64,000 nucleotides of DNA from Nitrososphaeria archaeon (GTDB lineage Archaea > Thermoproteota > Nitrososphaeria > Geothermarchaeales > JDFR-13): assembly GCA_027078545.1 (NCBI GenBank), contig JALWXN010000004.1, positions 799,100 through 863,099 on the forward strand, read 5' to 3'. A program made the position numbers and the translations under genes. Shown here one piece after another: positions 15,815-25,447 of the stretch (within the stretch, counting starts at the first letter, position 1; the number at the start of each line of letters is the position of its first letter). The notes under the pieces were generated by a model. The model did not search any database. It was not told the DNA's origin and saw only the letters and a program-made list of their open reading frames with translations.

Positions 15815-17915
15815 ACCGTATAGGCCCTGGGATCCAGACAGTCCTATCCATGATATTCACATAGATAACTGTCTCCACCAATCCAGAGTCGATCCTCATA
15901 AGCCCCCTTAGAACGGCGTAGTATGGAGACCCCCTGACCTCGGTTATATAGATCTCTATCCTCGTGGAGGGGCTGGACCAGTCTAGATCGATGGGCACCT
16001 CATAGAAATATCCATATAGATACGCCTTGGTACCGCCTATTATAAGCCTCGCAGCACCCAGCTCCTGTGAGAAGCCGTTGGCCACCAGCCCAATAGCATC
16101 AACCCTAAGCGTGATCCTTCCGTACCAGTATGGGAGAGTAGTGGTTATCCCCAAGTCGCTATAGATGTTTAGGATGGAGGTTCCTGGGCCAGACACCCCT
16201 ATACGTAGAAGCTCCGTCACCGGGTCGTCACCAAGCCTATACTCAAATGTGTATAGTGCCAGGCCAGATATTGAGGACTGTACCGTGGCTAGCTTGAGAC
16301 CGTCTAGGTAGTAATCCACGGGGATGAATGGGGCTGGAGCGCCTAGATAGTTGCTCAGAGTCTCCACGGCCAATGTCCACCTAGAGTAGGAAGTGGCGTA
16401 TGGCGAGATTATTGAGAGGTCTTCCCGCATAACGGTCTCAGTAAAGTTTAGATATGTGGCGTCGCTGAGTGACACCCTATCCACAACGCTATATGCGACC
16501 TCACCCCTAATCCCGATCTGCCCAGGCACTAGTGATGCGATTACCCTGAAGGCGAGGTCTATGAGGACATCGTCATCTACGAACCATCTATAGATGCCCA
16601 GCCTAATCTCGGCCTGGTAACTGACAAGGAACTTATTGACGTAGAAGAGTGCATCTATACCGGTCGGGACGGATGTATAGATGTCACTGAAGTTGGCATT
16701 GGTCATAGCGTTGTGACTCATCCTAATCTCCACACCCCTATAGACAGCCGATATGGTTGCGTCCCTCAGTACTAGCTGGTTAAACGTGGTTAACCAAGAC
16801 TCTAGGTATAGCCCCCACCATGCGCCGGTACAGCTCAGCCCCGATACGGAGAAACTATTCACCGTGTCCCTAGAAACTATGTTGACACACCTCGCGAAGG
16901 TGGTCGTTGGGAAGGATCCATAGACATTCCTGACCTCCGCATCCATACCCACTGGTGTCGTCAATGGGGTGGGGCCGTAGGAATATAGGCTAACCACCCA
17001 GGGATTATTCGTAGAAGTGGACAGCCTCACATCCTCGACAAGCACGGTTGCATTACTCTCGAAGGCATAGACCGTGACGCCACCAGTCCTACCATCCTCA
17101 ACCACTACATTGGAAACAGTTATGCTCGGCTCATTCCTAGACACCGCGATATGTATTCCTGAGGTCGCGAACCTGGTGTATATCGCCTCCACATCCCGTA
17201 CCACTATGCTCTGCTCTACGAAGCTGTCCAACACATAGAGGCTTATCAACCCGTCTGCCCTTACATCACTGATATAGACGTCTAGGGGGTACCCCGACGA
17301 ATATAGATAGATGGTTGTCCCCGCGCCAATACTCTCCAACCCCTCGACCCGGAAGAGCCTCGCATCGGCCTGGGACATCAGGTAGATACCCGTATAGGCG
17401 TAGCCCGCCAATGGTATGTCTATCACGACATTGCTAAAGTTGTATACGTGGTCAGTCCCCCCATAGACACGTATAAAGAATGGTCCTCCAAAGATTCCTG
17501 GAGCGACAGCTGTAAACCTGAAGTTCTCAACCCTGACATCCACGTCGCCTATGAGACTAATGAAATAGTTCGTCGGGTTCCCACCAGCCATCACCGCCTC
17601 CAGATCCCTGATGACAAAGTCGAGCGTGGCCAGGCCTGAGAAGATGTATACCGAGGGCGACGGGTCATTATAGATCCAGCGATAACCATTCCCATTAATA
17701 ACTATCTGGCCACCAGTAAGGCTAAGTGTAATATCAGAGTCCTCCACAACATCCGAGACAAAGTTGATGACTGTGCATCCAGCACCCAGCGCGGCGGATA
17801 CATCTGGATAATCCGTTGGAACGTCACAGCTGAGAGCCACACCTGGTTCGGTGATAAGCGCTGGGACAAATATAACTGAAACCATTATTAGAACGATGGG
17901 GATGAGCCGCGTCAT
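15798..17915 (-). CDS. Large secreted beta-helix-like protein, paralog 1
   Basis: 705 aa. Signal peptide (MTRLIPIVLIMVSVIFVPALI) followed at about residue 29 by CDVPTDYPDVSAAL and VINFVSDVVEDSD. Residues 60-460 are a long run of short Val/Ile/Asn-rich strands (VRVENFRF, YNFSNVVID, ITVSNVVVEDG, VLVEDVRL) typical of a right-handed parallel beta-helix. A C-terminal module (about 470-705) ends in WIPGPIRFIGW. No C-terminal membrane helix. ATG 17915 is chosen over the TTG at 17933 because GGTGAG (17920-17925) lies four bases upstream. Tandem paralog of 18089-20212. Could be a surface, polysaccharide-binding or -cleaving protein; no catalytic residues identified. Confidence 0.75.
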   Translation of the reverse strand: MTRLIPIVLIMVSVIFVPALITEPGVALSCDVPTDYPDVSAALGAGCTVINFVSDVVEDSDITLSLTGGQIVINGNGYRWIYNDPSPSVYIFSGLATLDFVIRDLEAVMAGGNPTNYFISLIGDVDVRVENFRFTAVAPGIFGGPFFIRVYGGTDHVYNFSNVVIDIPLAGYAYTGIYLMSQADARLFRVEGLESIGAGTTIYLYSSGYPLDVYISDVRADGLISLYVLDSFVEQSIVVRDVEAIYTRFATSGIHIAVSRNEPSITVSNVVVEDGRTGGVTVYAFESNATVLVEDVRLSTSTNNPWVVSLYSYGPTPLTTPVGMDAEVRNVYGSFPTTTFARCVNIVSRDTVNSFSVSGLSCTGAWWGLYLESWLTTFNQLVLRDATISAVYRGVEIRMSHNAMTNANFSDIYTSVPTGIDALFYVNKFLVSYQAEIRLGIYRWFVDDDVLIDLAFRVIASLVPGQIGIRGEVAYSVVDRVSLSDATYLNFTETVMREDLSIISPYATSYSRWTLAVETLSNYLGAPAPFIPVDYYLDGLKLATVQSSISGLALYTFEYRLGDDPVTELLRIGVSGPGTSILNIYSDLGITTTLPYWYGRITLRVDAIGLVANGFSQELGAARLIIGGTKAYLYGYFYEVPIDLDWSSPSTRIEIYITEVRGSPYYAVLRGLMRIDSGLVETVIYVNIMDRTVWIPGPIRFIGWF

Positions 17916-18065
17916 ATGACTCACCCCCACCAACTCCCCATGTAAGTTGAATCATGTATAACACGGTATATTTAATATTACCCGGATGTATAGTGGCAAT
18001 GAACGTGAATAAACCCCTTATATGGCCGGGTGCATAGGCAACTCTTCATCACTTGGTTGAGTTAG

Positions 18066-18072
18066 GAAAAAA
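18066..18072 (-). terminator. T-rich terminator after paralog 2
   Basis: A run of seven T on the minus strand, 16 bases past the stop at 18089, fits the poly-T terminators of archaea. It separates the two paralogous genes into distinct transcripts. Confidence 0.4.
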
Positions 18073-18088
18073 GGGGAGAAGGTTGTAG

Positions 18089-20212
18089 TCAGTACCAGCC
18101 CATGAAGCGGATGGGGCCAGGTATCCACACAAGCCTATTCATGATGTTAACATAAATCGCAGTTTCAACAAGGCCGTGGGGTGTCTTCATATATCCACGG
18201 ATAACGGTATACCACGGAGATGCCGATACCGAGGTGATGATTATCTCTACCTTACTACTATATGGATAGTCGGATATGTTTACAGGATTGATGGAGTAGT
18301 ATCCATACAGCACAGCCCTCTTATGACCAAGGATTAGCGTCGCAGTACCTATCTCCTGTGAAAAACCGTTGGCTACCAGCCCTATTGACTCCACCATAAG
18401 CGTAACATCATCATACCAATATGGTATCGTCCGATCAATACCAAGATCAGTAAACAGGTTGAATATGGGTAGATCCTCAGCAGACACTCCGATCCTCAAC
18501 AGCTCTGTGACTGGATCGTCACCTAGGCGGTAGAAGAACGTGTAGTAAGCTTGTCCAAAGGTATTGGTCCAGATAGATGCTAGGCTGGAGGCATCTAGGT
18601 AGTATTCAACAGGATAGAAGGGGATGGGTGCCCCTGTAAATTTACTAATTACATTGACCCTAAGCGTCCATTTAGAGTATGAAATAGCTGTTGGTGCGAA
18701 TGTTGAGAGGTGTTCCTCCATCACCGTCTCTGTAAAGTTGACATTTGTATAGTCACTTAGTGAGACCCTGTCGACCTTGCTATACCTAAACTCTCCCCTT
18801 ACTGGGAAGTCTGCAGTTGGGGAGGGGGATTGTACCTCAAAATTAAAGTCAAATCCTGGGTCGTCAGAGACTATCCACCAATCGGCATATACACTTATGT
18901 TGGCCCTATCACTACCAGATACTCTACGAACCACAAAGGACCCGTCCCATTCAGGGAATACAGATGTGTTCACTCTCTTCACGAAAATTGTTACATTTGA
19001 TGAGAAAGTCGATATGGCTGATATACCCCCTCTTCTGGCATTGATCCGGGAATCAAAAATGGATATTGTGTCGTTAGCCGAGAGGATTGACGATATATAG
19101 ACCCCATAGTCACAAGTCGTACAAGTCAAGTTATCTATATTTATTACGTTATTAGTCGATGCTATAGATATCGATACTCCTATCCCAAAGGAAAATAGGG
19201 GATATCTAGCGTAGATGTTGGATACTGTTCCGGTCATTGATCGCAGCGTAGGATATGCGGGAGAGCTGTATGAAAATATGAATATGGCTTCCCCGAAGTT
19301 ATTGGTGGAGTCAACCCAGACATTTCTCACATCTATAGACGCTATGCAGGAGAAGCATGCTATAACTACTCCTCCCGATCTGTAACCAGTAGCCACGACG
19401 TTATATACATTGATGTTAGGCTCTCCACGGACAACATATACTTGTACAGCATGAGGGAAATAATCGGTGTAATATGCAAATACATTGTTGATATACACAT
19501 TGATAGGGGAGAAACTATTGAAAACCGTTACAGAGACTCTTCCATCACTTACTACATTCTCCACATATATATTATCTACACCACCCGACGACGAAAAGAA
19601 GGAAACAGGGTTATCCACACCCTCAGATGTGATATTTACCGCGATGAAGAGCGAAACCTTAGTCTGAGCCCAAACACCCAACCCAGTCGAAATCAGGAGT
19701 GGTGTGGGGGCTGTCAGCGAGACATTTGTAAAGTTGAATACATGATCCATACCGAGGACAGCAGTTATAAATGTGAACCCAACAAAGTTGCTCATCACCG
19801 TGGAGACAAACTCCACATTGTACATAGACACATCAACATTGCCATCAATAGTGATGAACCAGGTTATTGGTGCTCCGCCCACTATCTCAATCCTAATATC
19901 TCTAAATATAACCTCGAGAAGTGATAGAGTAGATGTTATTGAAACGAGAGGATCTGGATCCGTGTGTATCCATCTATATCCATTACCATTAAATATCAGC
20001 TGACCACCAGACGCCGTAGAGAAGGTCACATCAGAATCTTCAAACACATCCGAAACAAAGTTGATTATCGTACATCCAGCAGCCAACGCAGCGTCAACAT
20101 CTGGATACATTGTCGGCACATCACAGGCGACGGCCTGTACATTCGTAATCCCGGTAAGGGGAGCCACAAGGGGTAAGATGAACAACAGTAGTAGGTAGGT
20201 GAAGATCCTCAT
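18089..20212 (-). CDS. Large secreted beta-helix-like protein, paralog 2
   Basis: 707 aa with a signal peptide (MRIFTYLLLLFILPLVAPL) and the same architecture as its neighbour: CDVPTMYPDVDAAL, TIINFVSDVFEDSD, INGNGYRWI-type strands, a long beta-helix and a conserved C-terminal part (DDPVTELLRIGVS, IGLVANGFSQEIG, WIPGPIRFMGW). The middle helix region is much less conserved than the two ends. By eye it is clearly richer in A/T than paralog 1, so the copies may have diverged by exchange with another genome. ATG 20212 is preferred over the GTG two codons upstream. Function unknown; the adjacent sugar-type ABC transporter suggests a role at the surface in carbohydrate use. Confidence 0.75.
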   Translation of the reverse strand: MRIFTYLLLLFILPLVAPLTGITNVQAVACDVPTMYPDVDAALAAGCTIINFVSDVFEDSDVTFSTASGGQLIFNGNGYRWIHTDPDPLVSITSTLSLLEVIFRDIRIEIVGGAPITWFITIDGNVDVSMYNVEFVSTVMSNFVGFTFITAVLGMDHVFNFTNVSLTAPTPLLISTGLGVWAQTKVSLFIAVNITSEGVDNPVSFFSSSGGVDNIYVENVVSDGRVSVTVFNSFSPINVYINNVFAYYTDYFPHAVQVYVVRGEPNINVYNVVATGYRSGGVVIACFSCIASIDVRNVWVDSTNNFGEAIFIFSYSSPAYPTLRSMTGTVSNIYARYPLFSFGIGVSISIASTNNVINIDNLTCTTCDYGVYISSILSANDTISIFDSRINARRGGISAISTFSSNVTIFVKRVNTSVFPEWDGSFVVRRVSGSDRANISVYADWWIVSDDPGFDFNFEVQSPSPTADFPVRGEFRYSKVDRVSLSDYTNVNFTETVMEEHLSTFAPTAISYSKWTLRVNVISKFTGAPIPFYPVEYYLDASSLASIWTNTFGQAYYTFFYRLGDDPVTELLRIGVSAEDLPIFNLFTDLGIDRTIPYWYDDVTLMVESIGLVANGFSQEIGTATLILGHKRAVLYGYYSINPVNISDYPYSSKVEIIITSVSASPWYTVIRGYMKTPHGLVETAIYVNIMNRLVWIPGPIRFMGWY

Positions 20213-20338
20213 GGCCACCCCCCAAAGCGGGTATAAAAAAGATAGTATTTATGTTGTACTTATAAATGTATAGTTCTCAAGTAGAAGGCTTCCGAGAATT
20301 TTACATTTGTTGAGCATCCAGGGATGAGTGTTAAATTG

Positions 20339-21196
20339 CTAGGCTCCTCCTTTACCTATGAGCTGTATCCTGAGTAGGTATTTCTGGGCGAATAGGAAGA
20401 AGAGTATGACTGGTATCATGTAGATTATGGCTACCGCGGCGGTTATGCCTGGGTTGGTGTAGCTATACTCGCCCGTGGTGAAGGCGTAGACCAGCATGGA
20501 GAATGTCCAGAACCTCTGCTCAGCTATGAATGTTAGTGCATATATGAACTCTGCCCATCCGCTTAGGAAGCCGAATATCAGTACTGCCATCAAGCCATTC
20601 CTGACATTGGGCATGACCACCCTCCACCACGCGCCGAGCCTTGTACAGCCATCAACCAATGCCGACATCTCCATGTCCCAGGAGATACCGTCGAAGAAGC
20701 CCTTCATGATCCATATGCCCAGTGGGAGGTCTAGCGCAACCTTCACGAGTACTACTCCTATCAAAGAGTTGTATAGCCCAAGGTAGTTTAGGACGAAGAA
20801 GAGTGCTATCAATAGGGTTATTCCGGGGAAGGCGTGTAGGATAAGTATCATCGTCAGGATTGCAGAGCGGCCTCTAAACTTGAATCTTGATAGGCTATAG
20901 CCGGCTAGGCTAGATATTACAACCTCCAACCCGGCCACCAGCACGGCTAGAACAAATGTGTTGAGAGCTACGAGGTATAGGTTTGGATATTCATACTGTG
21001 CTCCGGGAATTGGTATCCTACCATCCAACACTTCTAACCAGTGGTCCAGCGTGAGGCCTGTGGGGAATATACCATCCATATCCTCCGCTATGCTTATCAG
21101 GCCTAGGTAGAAGTAGAGGATGATGACTGGAACCACGAGTAGAGCCGTCACTATGTAGATCCATATACGGTCTAACAACTCTCTTATCCCTGCCAT
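20339..21196 (-). CDS. Carbohydrate-type ABC transporter permease (MalG-like)
   Basis: 285 aa with about six membrane helices. The cytoplasmic EAA loop DGCTRLGAWWRVVMPNVRNG, which docks with the ATPase, is intact. The end LLRIQLIGKGGA resembles MalG-type permeases. GAGGTG lies just before the ATG, inside the end of the upstream gene. Pairs with 21201-22241 and the binding protein 22291-23793. No ATPase gene is in this cluster; one must be supplied from elsewhere, as is common for sugar transporters. Confidence 0.9.
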   Translation of the reverse strand: MAGIRELLDRIWIYIVTALLVVPVIILYFYLGLISIAEDMDGIFPTGLTLDHWLEVLDGRIPIPGAQYEYPNLYLVALNTFVLAVLVAGLEVVISSLAGYSLSRFKFRGRSAILTMILILHAFPGITLLIALFFVLNYLGLYNSLIGVVLVKVALDLPLGIWIMKGFFDGISWDMEMSALVDGCTRLGAWWRVVMPNVRNGLMAVLIFGFLSGWAEFIYALTFIAEQRFWTFSMLVYAFTTGEYSYTNPGITAAVAIIYMIPVILFFLFAQKYLLRIQLIGKGGA

Positions 21197-21200
21197 GGTT

Positions 21201-22241
21201 CTACACCTCTATCTTGGGCTCAACCATCATCTCCTTGAACTTGAAGACTCTCCAGTAGATCAGCGACATTATTACGCCTATGATTACGAGGATCGTTGCA
21301 AGGGCAGCGCCATAACCGATCTCGACCGTTCCACCGTAGGATCTAAATGCCTTATGGTAACTATAGAGACTCCAAACCTCTGTCGTATATAGCCCGGGTC
21401 CACCATCAGTCAGAATAAGTATGTATTCAAAGCTTGTTAGTAGGCTGAGAGTCTGGTAGGCTGTAACGAATAGGAGTGGCCACTTAATCATTGGAAGTTC
21501 TACATATCTTATGATATCCCACGTCGATGCCCCGTCAACCTTAGCAGCGCGATAGTAATCCTCAGGGATACTCTTAAGTGCGGCTGTGAAGACTATCATG
21601 CCGAAGCTTGTACCTACGAAGCCGTTTACCAATATGACTATAACCCAGGGATCATCAAGTATCCATGTCCGTGTGGGGATCACCATGGATAGGCCGGTAA
21701 CTGTCAGGAACCAATTTATAAGGGCGTTTTCCTCACCCCTAGCCGCCCATAGCCATAACAGGGCATAGACGGTGGAGGGAGTTATACGTGGAAGTAGCCA
21801 TATCCCTCTTACCGCAGAGCCTATATGGTCAGGGATATGGTTGGTTATTAGACTGACAACTAGTGCCATCCCGACATTGAAGAGTGTAAGTGTGGTGAAG
21901 ACATAGAATAGTGTGTTACCCATTATCTTGGGTGCGAAGCTGTCGTTGAGGATCCTTATATAGTTGGCTAGGCCGACCCACTCCCATTTAAAGGTGAAGT
22001 CCATAGCCGTCATACCGATTAGGAAGGTGAGTATGAATGGGACGAGGTAGAAGAGGGTTATGAAGCCTAGGCTCGGGACGAGGAAGACATAGATGGCGAG
22101 TTTGTATCCAAGCTTCGATATGAACCGTCTAATCGGATCAATTATATACTTGGCTAGGGATATGAACCCCCTTCTCAGGAGGCCGAAGACCTTCAATATA
22201 TCCTCAGCCGTAATCTCCTTCTGCCATATACTATCCGACAT
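21201..22241 (-). CDS. Carbohydrate-type ABC transporter permease (MalF-like)
   Basis: 346 aa with an N-terminal extension of about 40 residues and six membrane helices. The EAA loop DGASTWDIIRYVELPMIKWP is clear. It lies 49 bases after the binding protein and four bases before the second permease, so the three genes form an operon. The substrate is probably a sugar or oligosaccharide, inferred from family only. Confidence 0.9.
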   Translation of the reverse strand: MSDSIWQKEITAEDILKVFGLLRRGFISLAKYIIDPIRRFISKLGYKLAIYVFLVPSLGFITLFYLVPFILTFLIGMTAMDFTFKWEWVGLANYIRILNDSFAPKIMGNTLFYVFTTLTLFNVGMALVVSLITNHIPDHIGSAVRGIWLLPRITPSTVYALLWLWAARGEENALINWFLTVTGLSMVIPTRTWILDDPWVIVILVNGFVGTSFGMIVFTAALKSIPEDYYRAAKVDGASTWDIIRYVELPMIKWPLLFVTAYQTLSLLTSFEYILILTDGGPGLYTTEVWSLYSYHKAFRSYGGTVEIGYGAALATILVIIGVIMSLIYWRVFKFKEMMVEPKIEV

Positions 22242-22290
22242 CTAGGGGTCACCCCACAACCAGATGTAAAAAATGTGGGGGGTGGAGGGT

Positions 22291-23793
22291 CTACTCTACA
22301 AATTCGACTGAGTCTGGGATCTGGCTCTGAAGCTCGTTGACCATGAAGTCCAAAGCCTCCTGAGGCGTCATGTCACCGGTCTCCACAGCTCTGAGGGCGT
22401 CGAACACAACCCTGCTATACTTACCCCAGTCTGGATGGTTCGGTATGAAGGTGGTGTACTCCAGCATGTAGGCCACATCAGCCAGGAACCAGTCCTCGGA
22501 ATACTTTGTCTCGCTTATCTGGCTCCTCGCGATGGCTAGGTGTGCACTCTGGACCGCGTGGATACTGTTGAATGTCGGTAGGCTTACCAGGGTGATCATT
22601 ATGAAGGCCAGCTTATCAAGACCCCTATCCCTAGCCTGTGTGGTGATTGTGTAGACCAGTGGGTGGCTCAGCGTGACTGGCTTCCCACCAGGCTTAGCCG
22701 CTGGGTGTAGGGCGTAGCCCACAACCTCTATGAACTCCTCCTCAGTCAATAGGCCCTTGTTTATCCACTCACCCTTGTGCCAAGTACCTCCTGATAGGAA
22801 TAGTGCCCTACCCTCTGTGAATGGTCCGTGGAAGTCGGCGTCCCAGTCACCGCTGAACTGGTTGGGGCTTATCACTCCATACTCCCAGACAGCCCTGTAG
22901 AACCAGTCTAGCGTGAGGCCCCAAGCAGTCGTGTTGAAGACCATCTTACCTGTCTGTGGGTTGTATAGCTGGCCGCCATATGCTAGGTAGAACTGTAGAT
23001 AGTCATAACCCTCCTTCACCCTGTGTACCAGTCCACGCTCGACGAGGCCTGCGTCAACAGCCTCCTTAGCGACCTGTAGGAGATCCTCCAGAGTAAACTC
23101 GCCGTTCTTAATCTTCTCTGGGAGGGCGTTGATCTCCTCCTCCGACCAGCCTAGCTGCCTCAGGACATCCTTCCTGAAGTATAGTGGCCTAGCCTCAGTG
23201 TCCTGTGGGACGCCCCACTTCTGCCCTGCATACTCAACGGACTTCCAGAGTGTCGGGAAGAAGTCGTAGTAGATCAGGTCCCAGTACTCCTCGATATAGT
23301 CGTCGAGCGGTATGATGAAGTCATTGGCGGCTAGGTAGCCGATGTCCTCATGTCCAGTCAGATATACGTCTGGAGCCTCACCAGCGGCGAAGGCCTGGTA
23401 GAAGTTCTGCCTATACTGCTCCCACTCCACAGGCCTAGCGAAGAACTGACCCTCAATCTCCACAGTCACGTTGGCGCCGAGATCCTTGAGCATCATGTTG
23501 AGTATATCCGCTGCCAGCTCGAAGTTCTTGTACCTGTACTCTGAGGGTGGGTCTGGTCCGATCGCCCAGACCTTAAGCGTTATCGTTGAGCCCTGCTTGA
23601 GCTGCTCCAGCTGATCCTTGATCTCGTTGAGCTCGTTCCTCAGCTGTTCGATGAGCTGATCCTTCTCGTTGAGCTGATCCAGCAGTGTAGGATCTCCCTT
23701 GGGAGCGGCGAAATAGCCTATCGCAGCACCTACCAACAGCCCTATTATCAGGAATACCAATGCCTGAACCGTTACCTGACCCTTCCTCCTCAT
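22291..23793 (-). CDS. Extracellular solute-binding protein of sugar-type ABC transporter
   Basis: 500-aa lipoprotein-like receptor. It begins MRRKGQ followed by one hydrophobic helix (residues 9-30), a short coiled coil (QLNEKDQLIEQLRNELNEI, about 38-62) and then the family 1 binding fold. Characteristic places are EAPDVYLTGHEDIGYLA, PLDDYIEEYWD, GVPQDTEARPLYFRKDVL and the Trp-rich TWHKGEWINKGLL. The RKGQ start before the helix also resembles the type IV pilin-like signals of Sulfolobus sugar-binding proteins; a plain uncleaved anchor is the alternative. ATG 23793 has GGTGAG eight bases upstream. The coiled coil suggests oligomeric receptors at the surface. Confidence 0.88.
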   Translation of the reverse strand: MRRKGQVTVQALVFLIIGLLVGAAIGYFAAPKGDPTLLDQLNEKDQLIEQLRNELNEIKDQLEQLKQGSTITLKVWAIGPDPPSEYRYKNFELAADILNMMLKDLGANVTVEIEGQFFARPVEWEQYRQNFYQAFAAGEAPDVYLTGHEDIGYLAANDFIIPLDDYIEEYWDLIYYDFFPTLWKSVEYAGQKWGVPQDTEARPLYFRKDVLRQLGWSEEEINALPEKIKNGEFTLEDLLQVAKEAVDAGLVERGLVHRVKEGYDYLQFYLAYGGQLYNPQTGKMVFNTTAWGLTLDWFYRAVWEYGVISPNQFSGDWDADFHGPFTEGRALFLSGGTWHKGEWINKGLLTEEEFIEVVGYALHPAAKPGGKPVTLSHPLVYTITTQARDRGLDKLAFIMITLVSLPTFNSIHAVQSAHLAIARSQISETKYSEDWFLADVAYMLEYTTFIPNHPDWGKYSRVVFDALRAVETGDMTPQEALDFMVNELQSQIPDSVEFVE

Positions 23794-23939
23794 AATAACC
23801 ACTCACCTCCGTAGGGGAAATCCCTAAAAGGGTGGTTTCAGAATGGGGGGTATTGATAGAAAATCCTTTAATTAGACGTATTATACAATACTGAGACCAC
23901 CTATTTAAATTGTTCACCCAGACCCCAAGCTCTCTATGC

Positions 23940-24458
23940 CTATCCCCCTACATCACTATCCATAAGCGTGTCTAGGTTGATCCTCTCCATCATCTTGTCT
24001 ATATAGACCTCGTAGTCGGCAGCCCTATACTTCTCCCCAAACTCCGATATCAGTTTGAAGAGCTCCTTTGCAGAGGGGAAGACATAGGGGTTGTAGACCT
24101 CTATCCTGGTCACCCCACTCCTCTTCTCAACCACATGCCCCTCCGCCGAGACTGGTAGGTCTAGGAGCGTCTCCGCACTCTGGCTGGGCAATACCTTGCC
24201 GGAGAATGTATATGTCCTCCTTGTGCCATCCTTATAGTCCACGACTATGATTGCGAATACTGAGCCACTCTCGAGGAACATGTTTAGGAGGAGCTCCCTA
24301 TACTTCCTACCCGCCCTGGGCTCCGGTATCCTCCCAAGCCTACTGATGTTCTGCGTATTTGATAGGTCCTCCTCCAGCCTCTTGATCAGGTCAACCACGT
24401 TTCCAGGCCTGTATATGGTCTCCACAGGCGCCACCAAAGGATTATTACCCCTAGCCAC
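23940..24458 (-). CDS. Hypothetical protein, 172 aa
   Basis: GTG start in MARGNNPLVAPV. The sequence is a mixed alpha/beta soluble protein without signal peptide, membrane segment or Cys. A hydrophobic strand (VFAIIVVDYKDG, about 70-81) and a charged C-terminal helix (FKLISEFGEKYRAADYEVYIDKMMERI) are the main features. I do not recognise a family. It stands alone between the sugar-binding-protein promoter region and the divergent metallo-beta-lactamase-fold gene. Confidence 0.55.
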   Translation of the reverse strand: MARGNNPLVAPVETIYRPGNVVDLIKRLEEDLSNTQNISRLGRIPEPRAGRKYRELLLNMFLESGSVFAIIVVDYKDGTRRTYTFSGKVLPSQSAETLLDLPVSAEGHVVEKRSGVTRIEVYNPYVFPSAKELFKLISEFGEKYRAADYEVYIDKMMERINLDTLMDSDVGG

Positions 24459-24520
24459 GTGATAAAACGGTCTCCATCCTTAATTATACAGCCTTGGAGA
24501 ATAACTCTATTTGCCGATGA

Positions 24521-25447
24521 ATGGGTCTGCATCGGCTGACCCTGAGGATGATGACCGGTATGCTTTATGAGGCGTCCGAGATGTCGTATGGGATCGAGAT
24601 ACTTGACGCTACCCCCGACTGGCTCGACATCCCCTTCATATCGATATATCTCGTCTATGGAGAGGGGGATAGGGATCTCCTGGTAGACGTGGGGCCAAGG
24701 TCCTCGTCCACCAAGGTTTTAAAGCTACTCTCTGGGAGGGGTTATGTGTCGCTCGACTACTACATAACCCATATCCATCTCGACCATGTAGGGGCGCTTG
24801 GCGAGGTCCATAGAACCCTTGAGGGAAATGTCTATCTCCATCCCAGGGCGGTCAAGCATGTTGCCGATCCGGCTAGGCTATGGGAGACGGCCCTAGCCTC
24901 CCTAGGCGGCTTTGCGGAGATGTATGGGGAGCCCCTACCAGTTGCTAAGGACTTCCTAATTGGTGTCGAGGATGGGTATGTACTCGAGGAGTATGGCCTT
25001 ACCCTGATCCACACCCCTGGCCACGCCTCACACCACGTCAGCGCCTATCATGAGGAGTCGAGGGGGATCTTCGTCGGCGACTCGGCGGGGATCTATGTGG
25101 AGGAGCTTGACTATGTGATACCCACGACGATCTACCCCACAAGGCTTGACAGCTATATGGAGAGCCTGGAGAAGATGCTTAGCTATAGGCCCAGCCTACT
25201 ATACTATAGCCACTACGGGATAGCCGAGGATGGGGTGGATAAGCTTAGCAGGCTGATCAAGACGCTGGAGACGTGGATATCCATTGCTAGGGACTCTGGG
25301 AGTGAGGATGAGTATAAGGACTACCTGGTCTCGGGGGACGAGGAGTTTAGGAGTATCTATACTAGGCTTGAGGAGATACCCCTAGCTAAGACGCTGGTCG
25401 ACCTCGCCATAAAAGGCGTGTATGAATGGGTGAGGGAGAGGGGCTAG
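24521..25447 (+). CDS. Metallo-beta-lactamase fold hydrolase
   Basis: 308 aa. The zinc motif HxHxDH is present as THIHLDHVGAL, followed by HTPGHASHHVSAY (third His), FVGDSAGIY (bridging Asp) and YYSHYG (last His), so both metal sites look intact. This fold covers glyoxalase II, lactonases and thioesterases. The trailing helical region after residue 245 resembles glyoxalase-like members of archaea. A TATA-like CTTAATTATACA (24478-24490) precedes the start at 24521. Convergent overlap of four bases with the next gene. Substrate unknown. Confidence 0.85.
   Translation: MGLHRLTLRMMTGMLYEASEMSYGIEILDATPDWLDIPFISIYLVYGEGDRDLLVDVGPRSSSTKVLKLLSGRGYVSLDYYITHIHLDHVGALGEVHRTLEGNVYLHPRAVKHVADPARLWETALASLGGFAEMYGEPLPVAKDFLIGVEDGYVLEEYGLTLIHTPGHASHHVSAYHEESRGIFVGDSAGIYVEELDYVIPTTIYPTRLDSYMESLEKMLSYRPSLLYYSHYGIAEDGVDKLSRLIKTLETWISIARDSGSEDEYKDYLVSGDEEFRSIYTRLEEIPLAKTLVDLAIKGVYEWVRERG

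Noticed and set aside
17955-17975. Third copy of the ATAAC-N3-GTTAT element before the secreted paralog 1
   Set aside because: Only a partial match (GTATA instead of GTTATA); kept as a remark, not a feature.
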